Assembly (NCBI GenBank): GCA_022606135.1
Contig: JABYQN010000013.1
Location: forward strand, 124,001 to 188,000
DNA from: Fomes fomentarius
Taxonomy: Eukaryota; Basidiomycota; Agaricomycetes; Polyporales; Polyporaceae
Length of the DNA: 64,000 nt
Direction: 5' to 3'
The notes under the pieces were generated by a model, which saw only the letters and a program-made list of their open reading frames with translations, searched no databases and had not been told where the DNA came from. Within the stretch, counting starts at the first letter, position 1, and every line of letters starts with the position of its first letter. Made by a program: the position numbers and the translations under genes. Shown piece by piece: positions 1 to 10,400 of the stretch.

Positions 1-1897
1 TTACATACCTTCCCCCCCGCTCCCCTCGCAAGGCGCAAGTTACTTACATACTCGCAAATCGCAGAACGCGGCGCGGCACCGCGGAGGTGAGAATATCATA
101 GACAACTTCTCAGGCCTGAGGGATGTCTCTGCCGCTTCTGGCTGTGCCGGTGATCTATGCTCGACTATCAATAGCAATCTTCACGTACGCCTCGGTTCAA
201 AGCGACGCGGCTTCTTACTCTACACATACCTGCGAAAGAACTGTTGGATACCGATACCAGTCCCAAAGCAGGTTTTGCACCAAGCAGCCGATGATTTTGA
301 TTGTTTTACGTCCGCACCGCATGTGCCTGGCCTTCCCGCAACGGCACAATCGGCAGTTTGAACGACGGAGTAAACTCGGAACACGATGTAGACCGACCTT
401 GATCAGGACTGCTCTGGTTCGACCCATATCCATACGAATCGACCAGGACTTCCGACTCAGGAGCACAATCAGTTTGAATTTGCAAGCTATGTATACCGTG
501 AAAGCGGAGCACGGCAAGCGCTGCTGGCTGGCTATATGGCGGCTTGCAGCGATCTCAGGAAGTCCACAGGATTGACGGATTAACCGCAGCAGAAGAAGTT
601 CGGGAACAAGAAGCCATATTGATGTGTCGACGAGTTGGCAGTCTGGGCAGATGCTGTCTTCTGCAGCACTTCAGAAATGAGGGGATACTTACCTATCCCA
701 GACGTGTCACCCGAAAGACAGCCCAAGGACAGGCGTTCTCCATGCTGCTGCCGGATGAGCATCCTAGCTCGGTCTCATGCGATATCAGTGGAACCAGCTC
801 AGACACCATCTGCATCGCGCTCTTGTGGGTGCTGCTCATGATACGGCGTGCAAAGCTTGGAGGACCATCGTACCACGCCATCTCGGACAATGTACTGCAG
901 CTGGGGCTGTCTGTACTACTACATGAGACTACACCGCAGGTCATATGCATATTCGGATTCATTCTGCACAGCTGCCTGAGGCCTGACGAGGGCGGCATCA
1001 ATTCTAGCACCCAAGTGCCCGACCTCGCCCCTAAGCTCGACTCGACTCGACCGTTCTGGCGGCCGCGGAGAGAGGCAGCTTCCTACCTAGACAGGTATAG
1101 TACTAGTGCTGGTAACCGTCTGTTGTGGCTTGTCCGATCGCGACTTTGATGGGTACGTGCATATCTCCGCTACGCAAAGAACACTACATACTGAGGCATG
1201 CATAGTAGATCAAGTCCTCGCACTCGCATGACGTTCGAGGCGTGGCGGGGCGTGACTGTAGAGTGGGGCATAACGTCACACCTGTGCAAACTCGCGTACC
1301 ACCCACAATCTCGGAGTGACCTGGAATAATGATTCCGTTGTACCCCTCTTTCACGATCTTGATATTGATGACGGTTCGAAGCGTGGCGTGTATGTCTTGC
1401 GCGAAAGGAACAATATACTTGCATGGAACGAGCGGAGCAGACTATACTCAGCACCTGAGCATTGCGCAGTGTATGCAATCCTCTCGCGTGATGCGCATGC
1501 GCAGATGCGGCGTTGAGTATATGCGCATCAAGACAACGCTACACCACAACGCCCCATTAGATTAACTTCAGGTGCCAAGTCAACTTCCCCCGTCACTTGA
1601 TCGACCTCGGACCGACTCCCTAGAGGTCAATCGGTCGGAGTATGTTCCACTTACCAAGTAAGAGGATGTCAACAACAGTACTGGTCTGGATTGGGGATCA
1701 CAGCAATTGAGTACTGTACAGCTGAAAGCGAAACCTCAACGTAGTTTCGAGGTCTGTATCATACACCCGCCCGCAACTTCCGATAATCCTACTATTCATA
1801 TTCATACAGCTACCCTCGATTTGCCGAGTGGCGCGACGCCGCGGAAGAAGAGTCTTGAGCTTGACGGGCATCTCCTCCTCCTCCTCCTAGGTATTAA
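1..1897. other. No gene recognised
   Basis: Open frames of up to about 200 codons occur on both strands here, for example 544-1149 (+) and 693-1010 (-). None shows a recognisable domain, a convincing splice pattern or a signal peptide, and they overlap each other on opposite strands. A stretch between 650 and 1010 on the minus strand has the least random look, but I could not assign it. Confidence 0.4.
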
Positions 1898-4052
1898 TCA
1901 AGCAGAGGCACCTTCGCTCGCGCGCGGAACGAATCCGCGCGGCAGCACAGCCCCAGGCGGGGGCGCGACGCGCGCGCGGAACTCGTCCGCCATGTCGATC
2001 ATGCGCGCCCACTGCACGCCCTCGTGCGTGTTCACCCACTCGATGAACCGTTCCTGCGTCGTTTTTGCGTTTTTGCGTTTTGCGTTATTTGTTGCATTCA
2101 TCCCGGGTTTCGTGACGTGTTTCATTTTCGTTGTCGCGATCGGTTTGTCCATTTTGCGGGTTGTGACGGTTGTGCAAGACGTGGCGGTTCCGCCCGACCG
2201 ACGACCGGGCGCGTGAGAGTCCGATCGAGGGATGCGCAGCGGTGGGGGTTGATGATTGTGGCGCGGTGCGGAGTCGACGCACAGAGGCGGAAGGAGGGCG
2301 CGTTTGGGGATGTCGACGGTGAGAGACGTGAAATGCAATTTGAGGCGCAGGTCGCGCGCAGCAACGGGCCGTGAAGGTGTCGACGGTGTGGAGTCGAGGG
2401 TGGGGTTGCCAGGGGGGACCACATTCAGGGGAGGGGGTTGAAACATTGAAGAAGTAAATTCAAGAGGCAGAGTGAATGAGGGCAGGGCACTATGCGCTCC
2501 ATGCAGTGTTGATGGGAAGACTTACAAGCATCAACAGAACGTGCGGGCGGCTGCATACATAGTGCAGGTCGCACGTCAATGATGAGACGCATGAACGAAG
2601 GAGAATCACGTACCCGCTGACATCGGGGTGTATTGTGATGGGGAAGATGAAGTTCTCTTCCTCCCTATGAGCCGAAGAGTTCGAAATTAGCAAACAGTCA
2701 CGAGGAGTACACATGGCGATGAATGATAGCGCATCGTTCATGGCATGCGACAGATAGAATGCGTCTGACCTGTACAAGTACGTGAACATGTCCTTCCAAA
2801 GCTGCTCCACGTCCCGTGCGTTGACCTATATATGCACGACAGACAATTCGATGGACGCCCACCAAGACGTTACACAACTTGAACGACGTACCCATCCATG
2901 AGAGTTGGGGCTAGACTTGATAAACCTAGGACACGGCTAGCTATCAACACCGCGTTACTGCATGCATGCCCTGCATGGAGACCTACATCATGGGCGGCAA
3001 GTCGTCGAGGTACCAGTTGGCAGGAATCTCGACCAGACCTGTCTCTTTGCCCCTGACGAGCGGCTTCATCCACGTCTCTGCCTTCGCCTTGTAGTCGATC
3101 TTGTTCCAGAGGTCCTGGTCGCGCAGGTAGAACGCTTGGGAGCTGCATCGCGCGCAATGGCGTAAGATCGCGCCCGAATGCCATCCACGACGTCGGGGGC
3201 ACTTACTCGTGAGCCATGTTGGAGTGGTCTAGGTTACACAGCCGGTGAGGAACGAACATTCACAAGCAGACGCGACCCCGACATGACTCACCATACTCAA
3301 TCCCCTTGTCGAGCAGCAGCATCGTCCCTTCCTTGCTCGTTTCCCACCACGGCGCGACGCTGCCTTTGGGCGATACGCCGTTGTTGAACTCGGTGAGTAG
3401 CGTGTACGTGTGATCGAGTATGTCCTTCTGCTGCTCCAGAGACATCGCGACCGGGTTCTCGTGCGAGTACCCGTGCAGCCCTCTGCACGTATACACGCGA
3501 GCGCCATCAGCATACTGGACGCGCGAACCTCAAATTCGACCACACGGAGCGCACGCACATCTCATGTCCGGCGTCCCGTACAGCAGCCATCTGTTCCGGA
3601 AAAGTCTCCAAGCTGTGTCCTGACAATTGCAAAGTTCCCATGGGGGCATTTCATTTCACGAAACAGAAACACGTGGCAGAGCAGGGTCGGGCGCACCTGG
3701 GATGAACCATGTCGTCTTGATGCCGTACTTTGCGAAGAGCTTGAGCAAGCGAGGTGTTCCGACCTCCCCGGCATAGACTCCCTATGCGATGATAACGGCA
3801 GCAGTCAAGACACGAGGAGGTTTGGCAGATATCCGAGGTTGAGATGGGATGGAGGGCAACGCTCAGCATGGCATCAGAGACTTACTCGAGAGATGTCAAG
3901 CGGGGAGTCTTCGCCTCCGTACGAGCCCAACCTTGTTCCCAAGGCATGGATTCAACATGAAGGCGTGTCTTTGATGCACGAGGAGGGCGCACGTACCAGC
4001 CTGCCACTGCATCAACGTCAACTCCGAACCCGATAAGCACCTTGCGTGGCAT
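1898..4052 (-). pseudogene. PgdA/cyclic-imidase-like polysaccharide deacetylase (CE4, NodB fold), frameshifted or misassembled
   Basis: Twelve exons can be read on the minus strand: 4052-3997, 3931-3886, 3781-3697, 3620-3559, 3482-3292, 3228-3207, 3142-2987, 2925-2892, 2825-2770, 2664-2614, 2550-2526 and 2053-1898, all with GT-AG borders. They encode about 312 aa. The start has the GVDVDAVAGW type N-terminus with its DxD metal motif, followed by the HGYSH metal-binding motif, then VAPWWE, and the usual family C-terminal helices (HPDVSG, RPHVLLML, FIEWVNTHEGV). The family (HpPgdA-like CE4) hydrolyses N-acetyl or cyclic amide substrates; the substrate here is unknown. In exon 4 a run of five A on the plus strand (3600-3604) is one base too long, so the conserved frame breaks just before the PEQM segment. 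Using an acceptor 7 nt downstream would restore frame but lose the GHS residues. The last intron (2054-2525) is unusually long. Confidence 0.72.
2054..2525 (-). other. Unusually long (472 nt) GC-rich intron in the deacetylase gene
   Basis: This intron lies between a GTAAG donor and a CAG acceptor, joining the 25-nt exon 11 to the last exon. The other introns of the gene are 40-120 nt. Several spurious open frames on both strands fall inside it. Confidence 0.6.
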
Positions 4053-5129
4053 GCGTGCGGTCTCTGGTTTCTGGGTAGTGCAGGTGATGATTGCTGAGGT
4101 GCAGACAGAAGGTAAGCGGAGACGATAAGATTACCCCATATAGTGTATGAGAAGAATCCGAAGGCACCGTGACGGGGCTCCGTGAACTTACCCGGGCGTG
4201 ACATCCTGCAGCGAATGCAACCCGTATATCATCAATATCTTACGCACATCTCAACCAAGCCTCTGTGTAATTCCTAAACAGCGAGAACGCATGACAATGC
4301 AATCAGTCGACCAAGTTTGGAAATTATCGATGGAGAGGGGTCCGAGCGACACCATTTCTCTGGCTGATAAGGCTGGGGTCGTGATAGTATATGTTGTTTT
4401 CAGAATCGGCCTGCGTGAAAGTAGAGCCGGAGTATACTATAGTAAGCATTGCATGGATACAAGTTCAAGCGGAAGGTAAGATAGCAGGGACAACTGTTGG
4501 AAAAACGTTGAAGTGATGAGTGGACGTAGACGCTGGGAGTTTTGCAATCGAGATCTACAGGCGTCTGTGCGAGTATTTATATCCGCCTCTGCGAGGAGCC
4601 GACACTCATTCTTATCCGAATCGTTGTACTGACTGTCCTTGCACACTTCGACAGTTCACCTCATTCTGTTTCCTTTCATAGATACTCAGAAGAGCCTCTT
4701 TCCTTTGGCGCTGTATTAAGTACCACGGGGGCTACATGACTGAATGCCACGATGACATGGTTGATAAGAGCTTCAACCTTTACGCTCACGCTTCCCGGGG
4801 TGTATTCTACTCCGTCGCTCACGGGTGCGTTATCATATACTCAACGCGAAGCTCATCAGTCTTCGATTCCTTTCTAGACCTTGTCTTCTCATGCTTTTGC
4901 ACTCAGGCGCCCCCGAAGAAGTCTCTGAGCGTCCGCTCGCCCGCTTACTCGTTCCCATGCACCAAGTCGCCCAGATGTATATGCGGGAATGCTCGACATC
5001 CAGTTCGATTAGAGATTTGCGAAGCAGCCTTATCATCATCGCCCATGGCATAACGACGTGGTTCCCAGCCGCCCGATAACCTTCTCTTCTCCCTCTTCTC
5101 GCAAATCTTTTTTGCCTCCCTGCACAGCG
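4053..5129. other. Divergent intergenic region
   Basis: This 1.1-kb stretch separates the minus-strand deacetylase start from the plus-strand permease start, so it should hold both promoters. No conserved coding block was seen; the small open frames at 4198-5053 look random. Confidence 0.45.
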
Positions 5130-7428
5130 ATGTCAGACGAAGAAAAGCGGACGACGGTCTCCACAGCAGTGTCAGTGGCAGAAGAAGAATCTCATGGAGG
5201 AGCCCTGAAGGCTCTGAAGCACGCTGACGATGCGCTCCTGGCCAAGCTGGGCTATCGAAGCGAGTTCAGACGCGAGTTTTCCGTATGTCTTTGCTCTGGT
5301 GTGCCCTGCTCCGTACTCTCTCTCATTCACCGACATCGTGCATTTTCCGCAGCTCATCGAGACAATCGCATTCGCGTTTTCGATCATGGGCGTCGTCGCA
5401 TCCGTATCGTCAACAATGTACTTCCCACTCATCTCCGGTACGTCTCGTAACATACTCTCAGTCTACCCTTGTCTCGTCGCAGCACTCACTTCTACAATAC
5501 CTCGTGCTCAGGTGGGCACGTTGGGATGGTCTTTGGCTGGCTTATCCCGTCTCTATTTGTAATGACTATCGCCGCCTCGCTCGCGGAGCTAACATCGGCG
5601 ATGCCGTACGTATCTTCCCCTTACTCAATGGTCCCCATTCAAACATTGTCTGAGCGGTGCGCTGGTTCTCTACCTCCATCTAGAACAAGTGCAGGGCTGT
5701 ATTACTTCTCCGCCAAGCTGGCTCCGCCGCGCTGGGCTCCGCTCGCCAGTTGGATCACTGGATGGGCCAACATCACAGGCCAGGTCTCCCTAGTGTGCTC
5801 TATCGACTTCACATGGTACGCACATTGTGTGCGTTTATCAGGACAGTGAGTCGTGCTGACCCGACTTGGTGATCGCTCTAGTGCTCAGATGATCACCACT
5901 GCGCTCTTCGTGGGCTCCGACGGCGCCATTGACTTAGGCGCAGGGCCTACGTTCGGAATCCTGCTTGCTATCTTGTTCACGCACGGGCTTGTGTGCTCGG
6001 CGGCTACGTCGGTCATCGCTCGGCTGAACATATTCTACGTCATTGTGAACGGTGAGCTCTGGCATCCGAACACATATCGCGGGTAATGACGAGTAAAGGG
6101 CAGTCGGGACGACTATCGCTGCCATCGTCGCCCTGCTCGTATGTAGCGGTGACCGGAGGGTCTCCACGAGCACAGCGTTCACAATGTACGAAAACAACAC
6201 CGGATGGTCCGATAGTACGTTCCAAGTTCCGTTCGTCGCCTTCGCAGGCTGAACATGATGCCTGTTCAGACGCGTGGGCGTTCCTCCTCGCCTTCACCGC
6301 GCCGATGTGGACTTTAACTGGATGTACGATCCTCACAACTCATGTGCTATATCTGTGTTCTGTTCTCAACTCACTCCTCCCTACCTTCCATAGACGACTC
6401 TGCTGCACACATCTCGGAAGAGACTGCCGGGGCAGCCCGCGCCGCACCAATAGCAATCCTGGTCGGAGTCGGCGCAACAGCCTCCCTCGGCTGGCTGCTC
6501 TACATCGCAGCCTCCTTCGCTGCCGCATCCGTGCCCGACCTTCTCGCGTCGCCTCTCCCACTGCCCATGGGCCAGCTCTTCCTCGATGTGCTCGGCAAGC
6601 GGGGCATGTTAGCGATATGGAGTCTCATCATCGTCGTGCAGTACGTCACCGGTGCCGCGCAGGGCGTCGACGCGTCGCGCGTGGTGTTTGCGTTCGCCAG
6701 GGATAATGCGCTGCCGGGGTCCAGGTGGTGGAAGAAGATGCACCCGTACTCGAGGACGCCAGTGAATGCGGTTTGGCTGGTCATGGTGCTCTCCGCCATC
6801 TGTGGTCTGCTTGGCTTCTCGGAGACCGCGCTATCTTCGCTCGCAGGGTGCGTCTTACTGTCTTCCAGGACCATGTTCCCTGACAGCTATCTCTGTTATG
6901 TTTGCATATGCACGTGAGATACTGATGGTCTGCGTGTGTACTTGACTTACGACAGAGCTGCCGTCATCGGGCTGTACACGTCCTACGTCACGCCGATCTT
7001 CCTCCGGATAACTTCTGGGCGCGATAAGCTGCAGCCCGGGCCATTCTCTCTGGGAAAGTGGTACATGCCCGTCGGGATCGTCGCGGTCGCGTGGGTGAGC
7101 TTCATCACCGTGCTCCTCATGTTCCCGCCAGAGGTCCATCCGACCCCTGAGACGATGAGTATGTGCAGTATTAGTATTACTACTGCATGTGGCGGGGTGC
7201 ACTGACTGCATTTATTATACAGATTATGCGGTCGTGCTGATCATGGCCGTGTTTGTATTCGCGTCACTGTCGTGGATATTCTCGGCGCGCAAGTGGTTCA
7301 AAGGTCCTGTTCGAACTGTGGAGCAGCAGCGTCCAAGAGTCGCGTCTGATGGCGCATCTGACGAGAAACCTGAGATGAAGGAAGCATCTCGCGTTGACGA
7401 GGGCGAGGTATCCGACGAGACCCACTGA
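5130..7428 (+). CDS. APC-superfamily amino-acid/choline-type permease (GABA permease-like)
   Basis: Ten exons (5130-5282, 5353-5437, 5512-5605, 5684-5815, 5882-6051, 6104-6214, 6270-6323, 6394-6847, 6956-7158, 7223-7428) join to 553 codons with consistent phases. The protein has a hydrophilic N-tail, about twelve hydrophobic segments and a charged C-tail, as in fungal proton-coupled permeases. Family blocks include the first-helix region ending in YFPLISGG, the following VFGWLIPSLFV block, the AELTSAMPTSAGLYY stretch, and an ISEET motif in the central loop. It should sit in the plasma membrane and import an amino acid, GABA, choline or a related amine; the substrate cannot be read from sequence. 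The ATG at 5130 was preferred to an in-frame codon at 5058 because the protein then starts at a typical MSDEEK-like acidic tail. Confidence 0.88.
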
Positions 7429-7866
7429 CTCTAGTTGAGCGGGTCTATGGTTGTTGTAACATAGAACGCAATCACTACACGTTAGAGTCTCGCCCGGTTA
7501 CGTGCTCATAAATCGGGAAGAGCTTCGTCAAATTGTACGGCGTGCAATCCCTCATTTTTATCCCCTGTGCGAAATAGTGTAGCATAGAATAGGCCGGTCT
7601 TCGTCGCGCCTCGCGGTTATAGGTAAGACGCGAAACACGTGACCGCGACGCATGTTCCTCCGGCAAGCTCGGACACGCGCTCCGGGCCATTTGTGGCTGT
7701 AGCTTCGGCTAGGGGCAACTTGTACATCGATCCTATTGTTCTCATCCTCCACCACTTCATTGGCCTGCGCTCCTACGCTCCTACTGACCTCCCTCTCCCT
7801 GACACCTGGGCTTGTACCTCTCACATTGCTAGGGTAATCCCAGGCCAAGTCCAAGTCACAGCAACC
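7429..7866. other. Intergenic region between permease and downstream gene
   Basis: This 438-bp stretch should contain the permease terminator and the promoter of the next gene. A plus-strand open frame from 7639 runs into the next gene, but the ATG at 7867 gives the better protein start. No other feature was seen. Confidence 0.4.
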
Positions 7867-9038
7867 ATGAGCCACGATGATCGACCATGGAACCCGGAAG
7901 AGCACTATGTCATGATTGAACCCAACCTCAAGTTCCTGCTCACGTTTCCGTGGACGCGTGCGCCCCTGCCGTGGTATGCGCGGCCACCTCCGACACCCAT
8001 AAAGCCAGGTCCTCCGCCGGTGAGTCCTCCTCTGAAGTATTGTCATGCATGATCCACCTCCGAGTCTTCGTCACGGTCCCTATCACACATGTCGATCAAA
8101 TGGTAGTATTACTGACTGGCTGTTACTCGAATATGCAGGACAAGCTTCGCTTCACCTCCACCCGCAGCATTCACAACGCCTTCCAGCCCTGGGGCTGTCC
8201 ATACGTCCAAACCGCCGCAGACGACCTCGACTCCTTCCTCCAGACCTTCCTCCACGCGCTCCTCTTCCGCGGGGGTGAAGAGGTCAAAGGCGTGCGGCAT
8301 CTCTACGATAAGCTTGGGAACCTAGACCTACACGGTCTCGGCCGGACCCGGGATGGTGTCAGGGGAACGTTCTGGCGCTTGGATGATGAAGTGAAGAGAA
8401 GGGAAAGGGAGGAGAGGGAAAGGGCCAAGAAGGAGAAGGAGAAGGCGGAACGGGAGAAGACGATGGCAAATGATGGCGACGCGGGCGGGAACGAAGTCGT
8501 CCAGGATGCGTCTTCTGCTGATTCCAAGCCAGACGAGGATGACTTGATAGGTCCTATGGGCATCGGTGCGATGGCGGAGGCACTGTACAAGCTCTTCGAC
8601 ATCAGCGCCGTCCAGATGGATGTGGAGGATACCGCAACGAGAGGGCTGTGGAGGTATAAGGCGGATCAGCAATGGAACATGGCGAAGGAGCGCGCACTCG
8701 AACATTACAGCAAGCATCTGGAGGGCTGGGCGCTGGTTAAGGAGGGCGCGGAGGCATCTGAGAGGAGGAAGGCGGCGCGTAGGGCGAAGAAGGTCGCCGA
8801 GAAAGCGGAGAAGGAGACTGAGGTCGCGGAGTTAGAGTTGACAGGGAAGGTCGCGGATGAGCAAAAGATGGAAACCGACGAAGATGCGGGATGCGTTGAG
8901 GGTGCGGACGGTGACTTGGATCATGCTACACAAGAGCCTCATATGGTTCAAGCTGGCACGCACGCACGATGTAGGTCAGACAGTAACACCTCAGACGCGC
9001 CTCCGCAGAAACGAGCGCGTGTAGAAGGGGCTTGGTAA
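7867..9038 (+). CDS. Unrecognised 350-aa protein with charged coiled coil
   Basis: Two exons (7867-8019 and 8139-9038, GTGAGT donor and GCAG acceptor) give 350 aa. Residues 1-51 are a proline-rich segment. Residues 52-140 form a compact, probably folded part containing RSIHNAFQPWGC and a DLDSFLQTFLHALLF helix. From about 135 the protein is a long Lys/Glu/Arg-rich helical region typical of a coiled coil, then an acidic, low-complexity C-terminus ending in a short basic patch (QKRARVEG) that could be a nuclear signal. I do not recognise the family. The stop codon TAA is embedded in GGTAAGT, which looks like a splice donor, so the gene may once have continued. A retrotransposon begins 16 nt after the stop and has displaced the native 3' end. 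Confidence 0.6.
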
Positions 9039-9049
9039 GTCTCGAGGCG

Positions 9050-9054
9050 CTTGC
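9050..9054. repeat. Target site duplication (left), CTTGC
   Basis: Five bases CTTGC lie directly outside the 5' LTR and are repeated at 15795-15799 directly outside the 3' LTR, as expected for integrase-mediated insertion. Confidence 0.93.
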
Positions 9055-9343
9055 TGTTACGAATTCTTCAGCGCCTGAACGCTCTCCTTACCGATAGACG
9101 CCCTACGTGCAGTAGCCTCATGCCCGAGTCCTCATGTTCTCCTCATCGATAGTTAGTTATCGGATCCCTCACGGTCTCTTATAGTCGCTGGGGAGACTTC
9201 TTCTCCCCAGACTGTCCTTCTCGTCTTACGGTACCGTCCGGCGCTGCTGTACTTCTTTGACACTCTCACACTCATATCTATATTCATTCACTCTACTCGA
9301 CGCCTCGCCTGCCCTGCCGACAGACGCTCATCGGGTCTTGACA
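9055..9343 (+). repeat. 5' LTR
   Basis: The LTR starts TGTTAC and ends TTGACA, giving TG...CA ends. It contains a TATA-like TTATAG at 9179-9184, a CTGGGGAGA/TTCTCCCC hairpin, and a probable transcription start near 9209. Confidence 0.95.
9179..9184 (+). promoter_or_regulatory. TATA-like box in 5' LTR
   Basis: TTATAG lies 25-30 nt upstream of AGACTGTCCT (9209-9218). That spacing would put the transcript 5' end at or next to the A at 9209. The same box recurs in the 3' LTR. Confidence 0.5.
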
Positions 9344-9345
9344 TT

Positions 9346-9355
9346 AGGACAGTCT
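9346..9355 (+). other. Primer-binding site, self-priming type
   Basis: AGGACAGTCT begins 2 nt after the 5' LTR. It is the exact reverse complement of AGACTGTCCT at 9209-9218, the predicted start of the element's own transcript. This matches the Tf1/sushi mode in which the RNA 5' end folds back as primer instead of a tRNA. The overall match is 10 nt. Confidence 0.6.
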
Positions 9356-9384
9356 CCCCAGATCCCGTTCCGACACCGTCGTGT

Positions 9385-10389
9385 ATGCTCGTCTACCTCG
9401 ACATCGACGACCAGGATCCAGAAGCTTTGGAACCCACGCCGCGGCTCCGATACCACCGAACCTTCAACCACCTCTTCGTCGAGCCCCACGCTCTAGCCGA
9501 ACACGAGACGCTCGAAGATCGGTGGATCTCGTACTTTCGCACGATCCGTCGTCGCCCGCAAGATCTGCACGACACGTATACGGCAGTTCAGATAACTACG
9601 GAAAGGATTGGCACCCAGGTGAAGTACACGTACTACTACTTTGGTACCGTAGCAACCCGCGATCACGAGGGTCGTTGGATCGTCCAGATCGTCGACTACA
9701 TCCTGTGCCAAAGCACGCGCCGTCAGCCAGACAACTTCCACCCCCGTCCATACGAAATCGAAAGACGGAACGACCGTCTGATAGTTGGAAGTCGATTCCG
9801 AACCCCCGCGCGCGTCGTCAGAGACCTCGCCGTCCCATTCCCATCTCTTGCGCGTAACCTGCGCCGCGCGCGCGCGCAGTAGACGCCCAACACGAGTTCC
9901 ACAGGCAGGTTCCGCGCGCCGTCCGACTCCTCCACTCCGGGGCGCCGCACCCCCGAATACGTCCAGAAATCCGCAGGCCAGTACTTCATCGAGACCCCGG
10001 ACGGCCGGGAAGAAATAGACTGGTTCTCGGGAGACGACTCGGACGACGAATTAGAAGAACCCGGCTGGTACTTCCTGACGCGCGAAGGCCACCCGTACGT
10101 CTCGCCGGAAGAACATCGCTACGCACAGCGACAGAGCGACACGCAAACTGAACACCGCAGCACACCACCTTCAACGCCACGTCCCTCCTCACCCCAACTC
10201 ATCACAATACCTCCACGCCTACCGCACGAGCAAGCGCTGAACCCCCGCGCTCAAGCGTCTCCACCGCCGCCCACGACAGACCCCGCACCCGATCCTATCC
10301 CGCCGTCGTTCGCCCCTCTCGACGACGTCCCAGCAGCTACCGTGCCCGATTCTGAAGACACGCCAGCAGTCCAGACACCGACCCCCTAG
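9385..10389 (+). CDS. Extra 5' open frame of the retrotransposon, upstream of gag, split by an in-frame TAG
   Basis: One reading frame runs from an ATG at 9385 to a TAG at 10387-10389 (334 codons before the last stop) and is interrupted only once, by TAG at 9880-9882. The first 165 aa are rich in aromatic and charged residues (for example KYTYYYFGTV) and look folded. The part after the amber codon contains DWFSGDDSDDELEEPGWYF and a long Pro/Ser-rich tail. It is not the capsid frame, which begins at 10401 in another frame and carries the zinc knuckle. I do not recognise the product. The amber codon follows a (GC)n tract and could be a mutation, a readthrough site or an assembly error. Confidence 0.55.
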
Positions 10390-10400
10390 CCGCTACCAAC

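Noticed and set aside
544..1149. 201-aa plus-strand open frame
   Set aside because: No recognisable domain, overlapped by an equally long antisense frame; not enough to call a gene.
2122..2446. Open frames on both strands
   Set aside because: They lie in the long last intron of the deacetylase gene and have low-complexity Arg/Pro composition.
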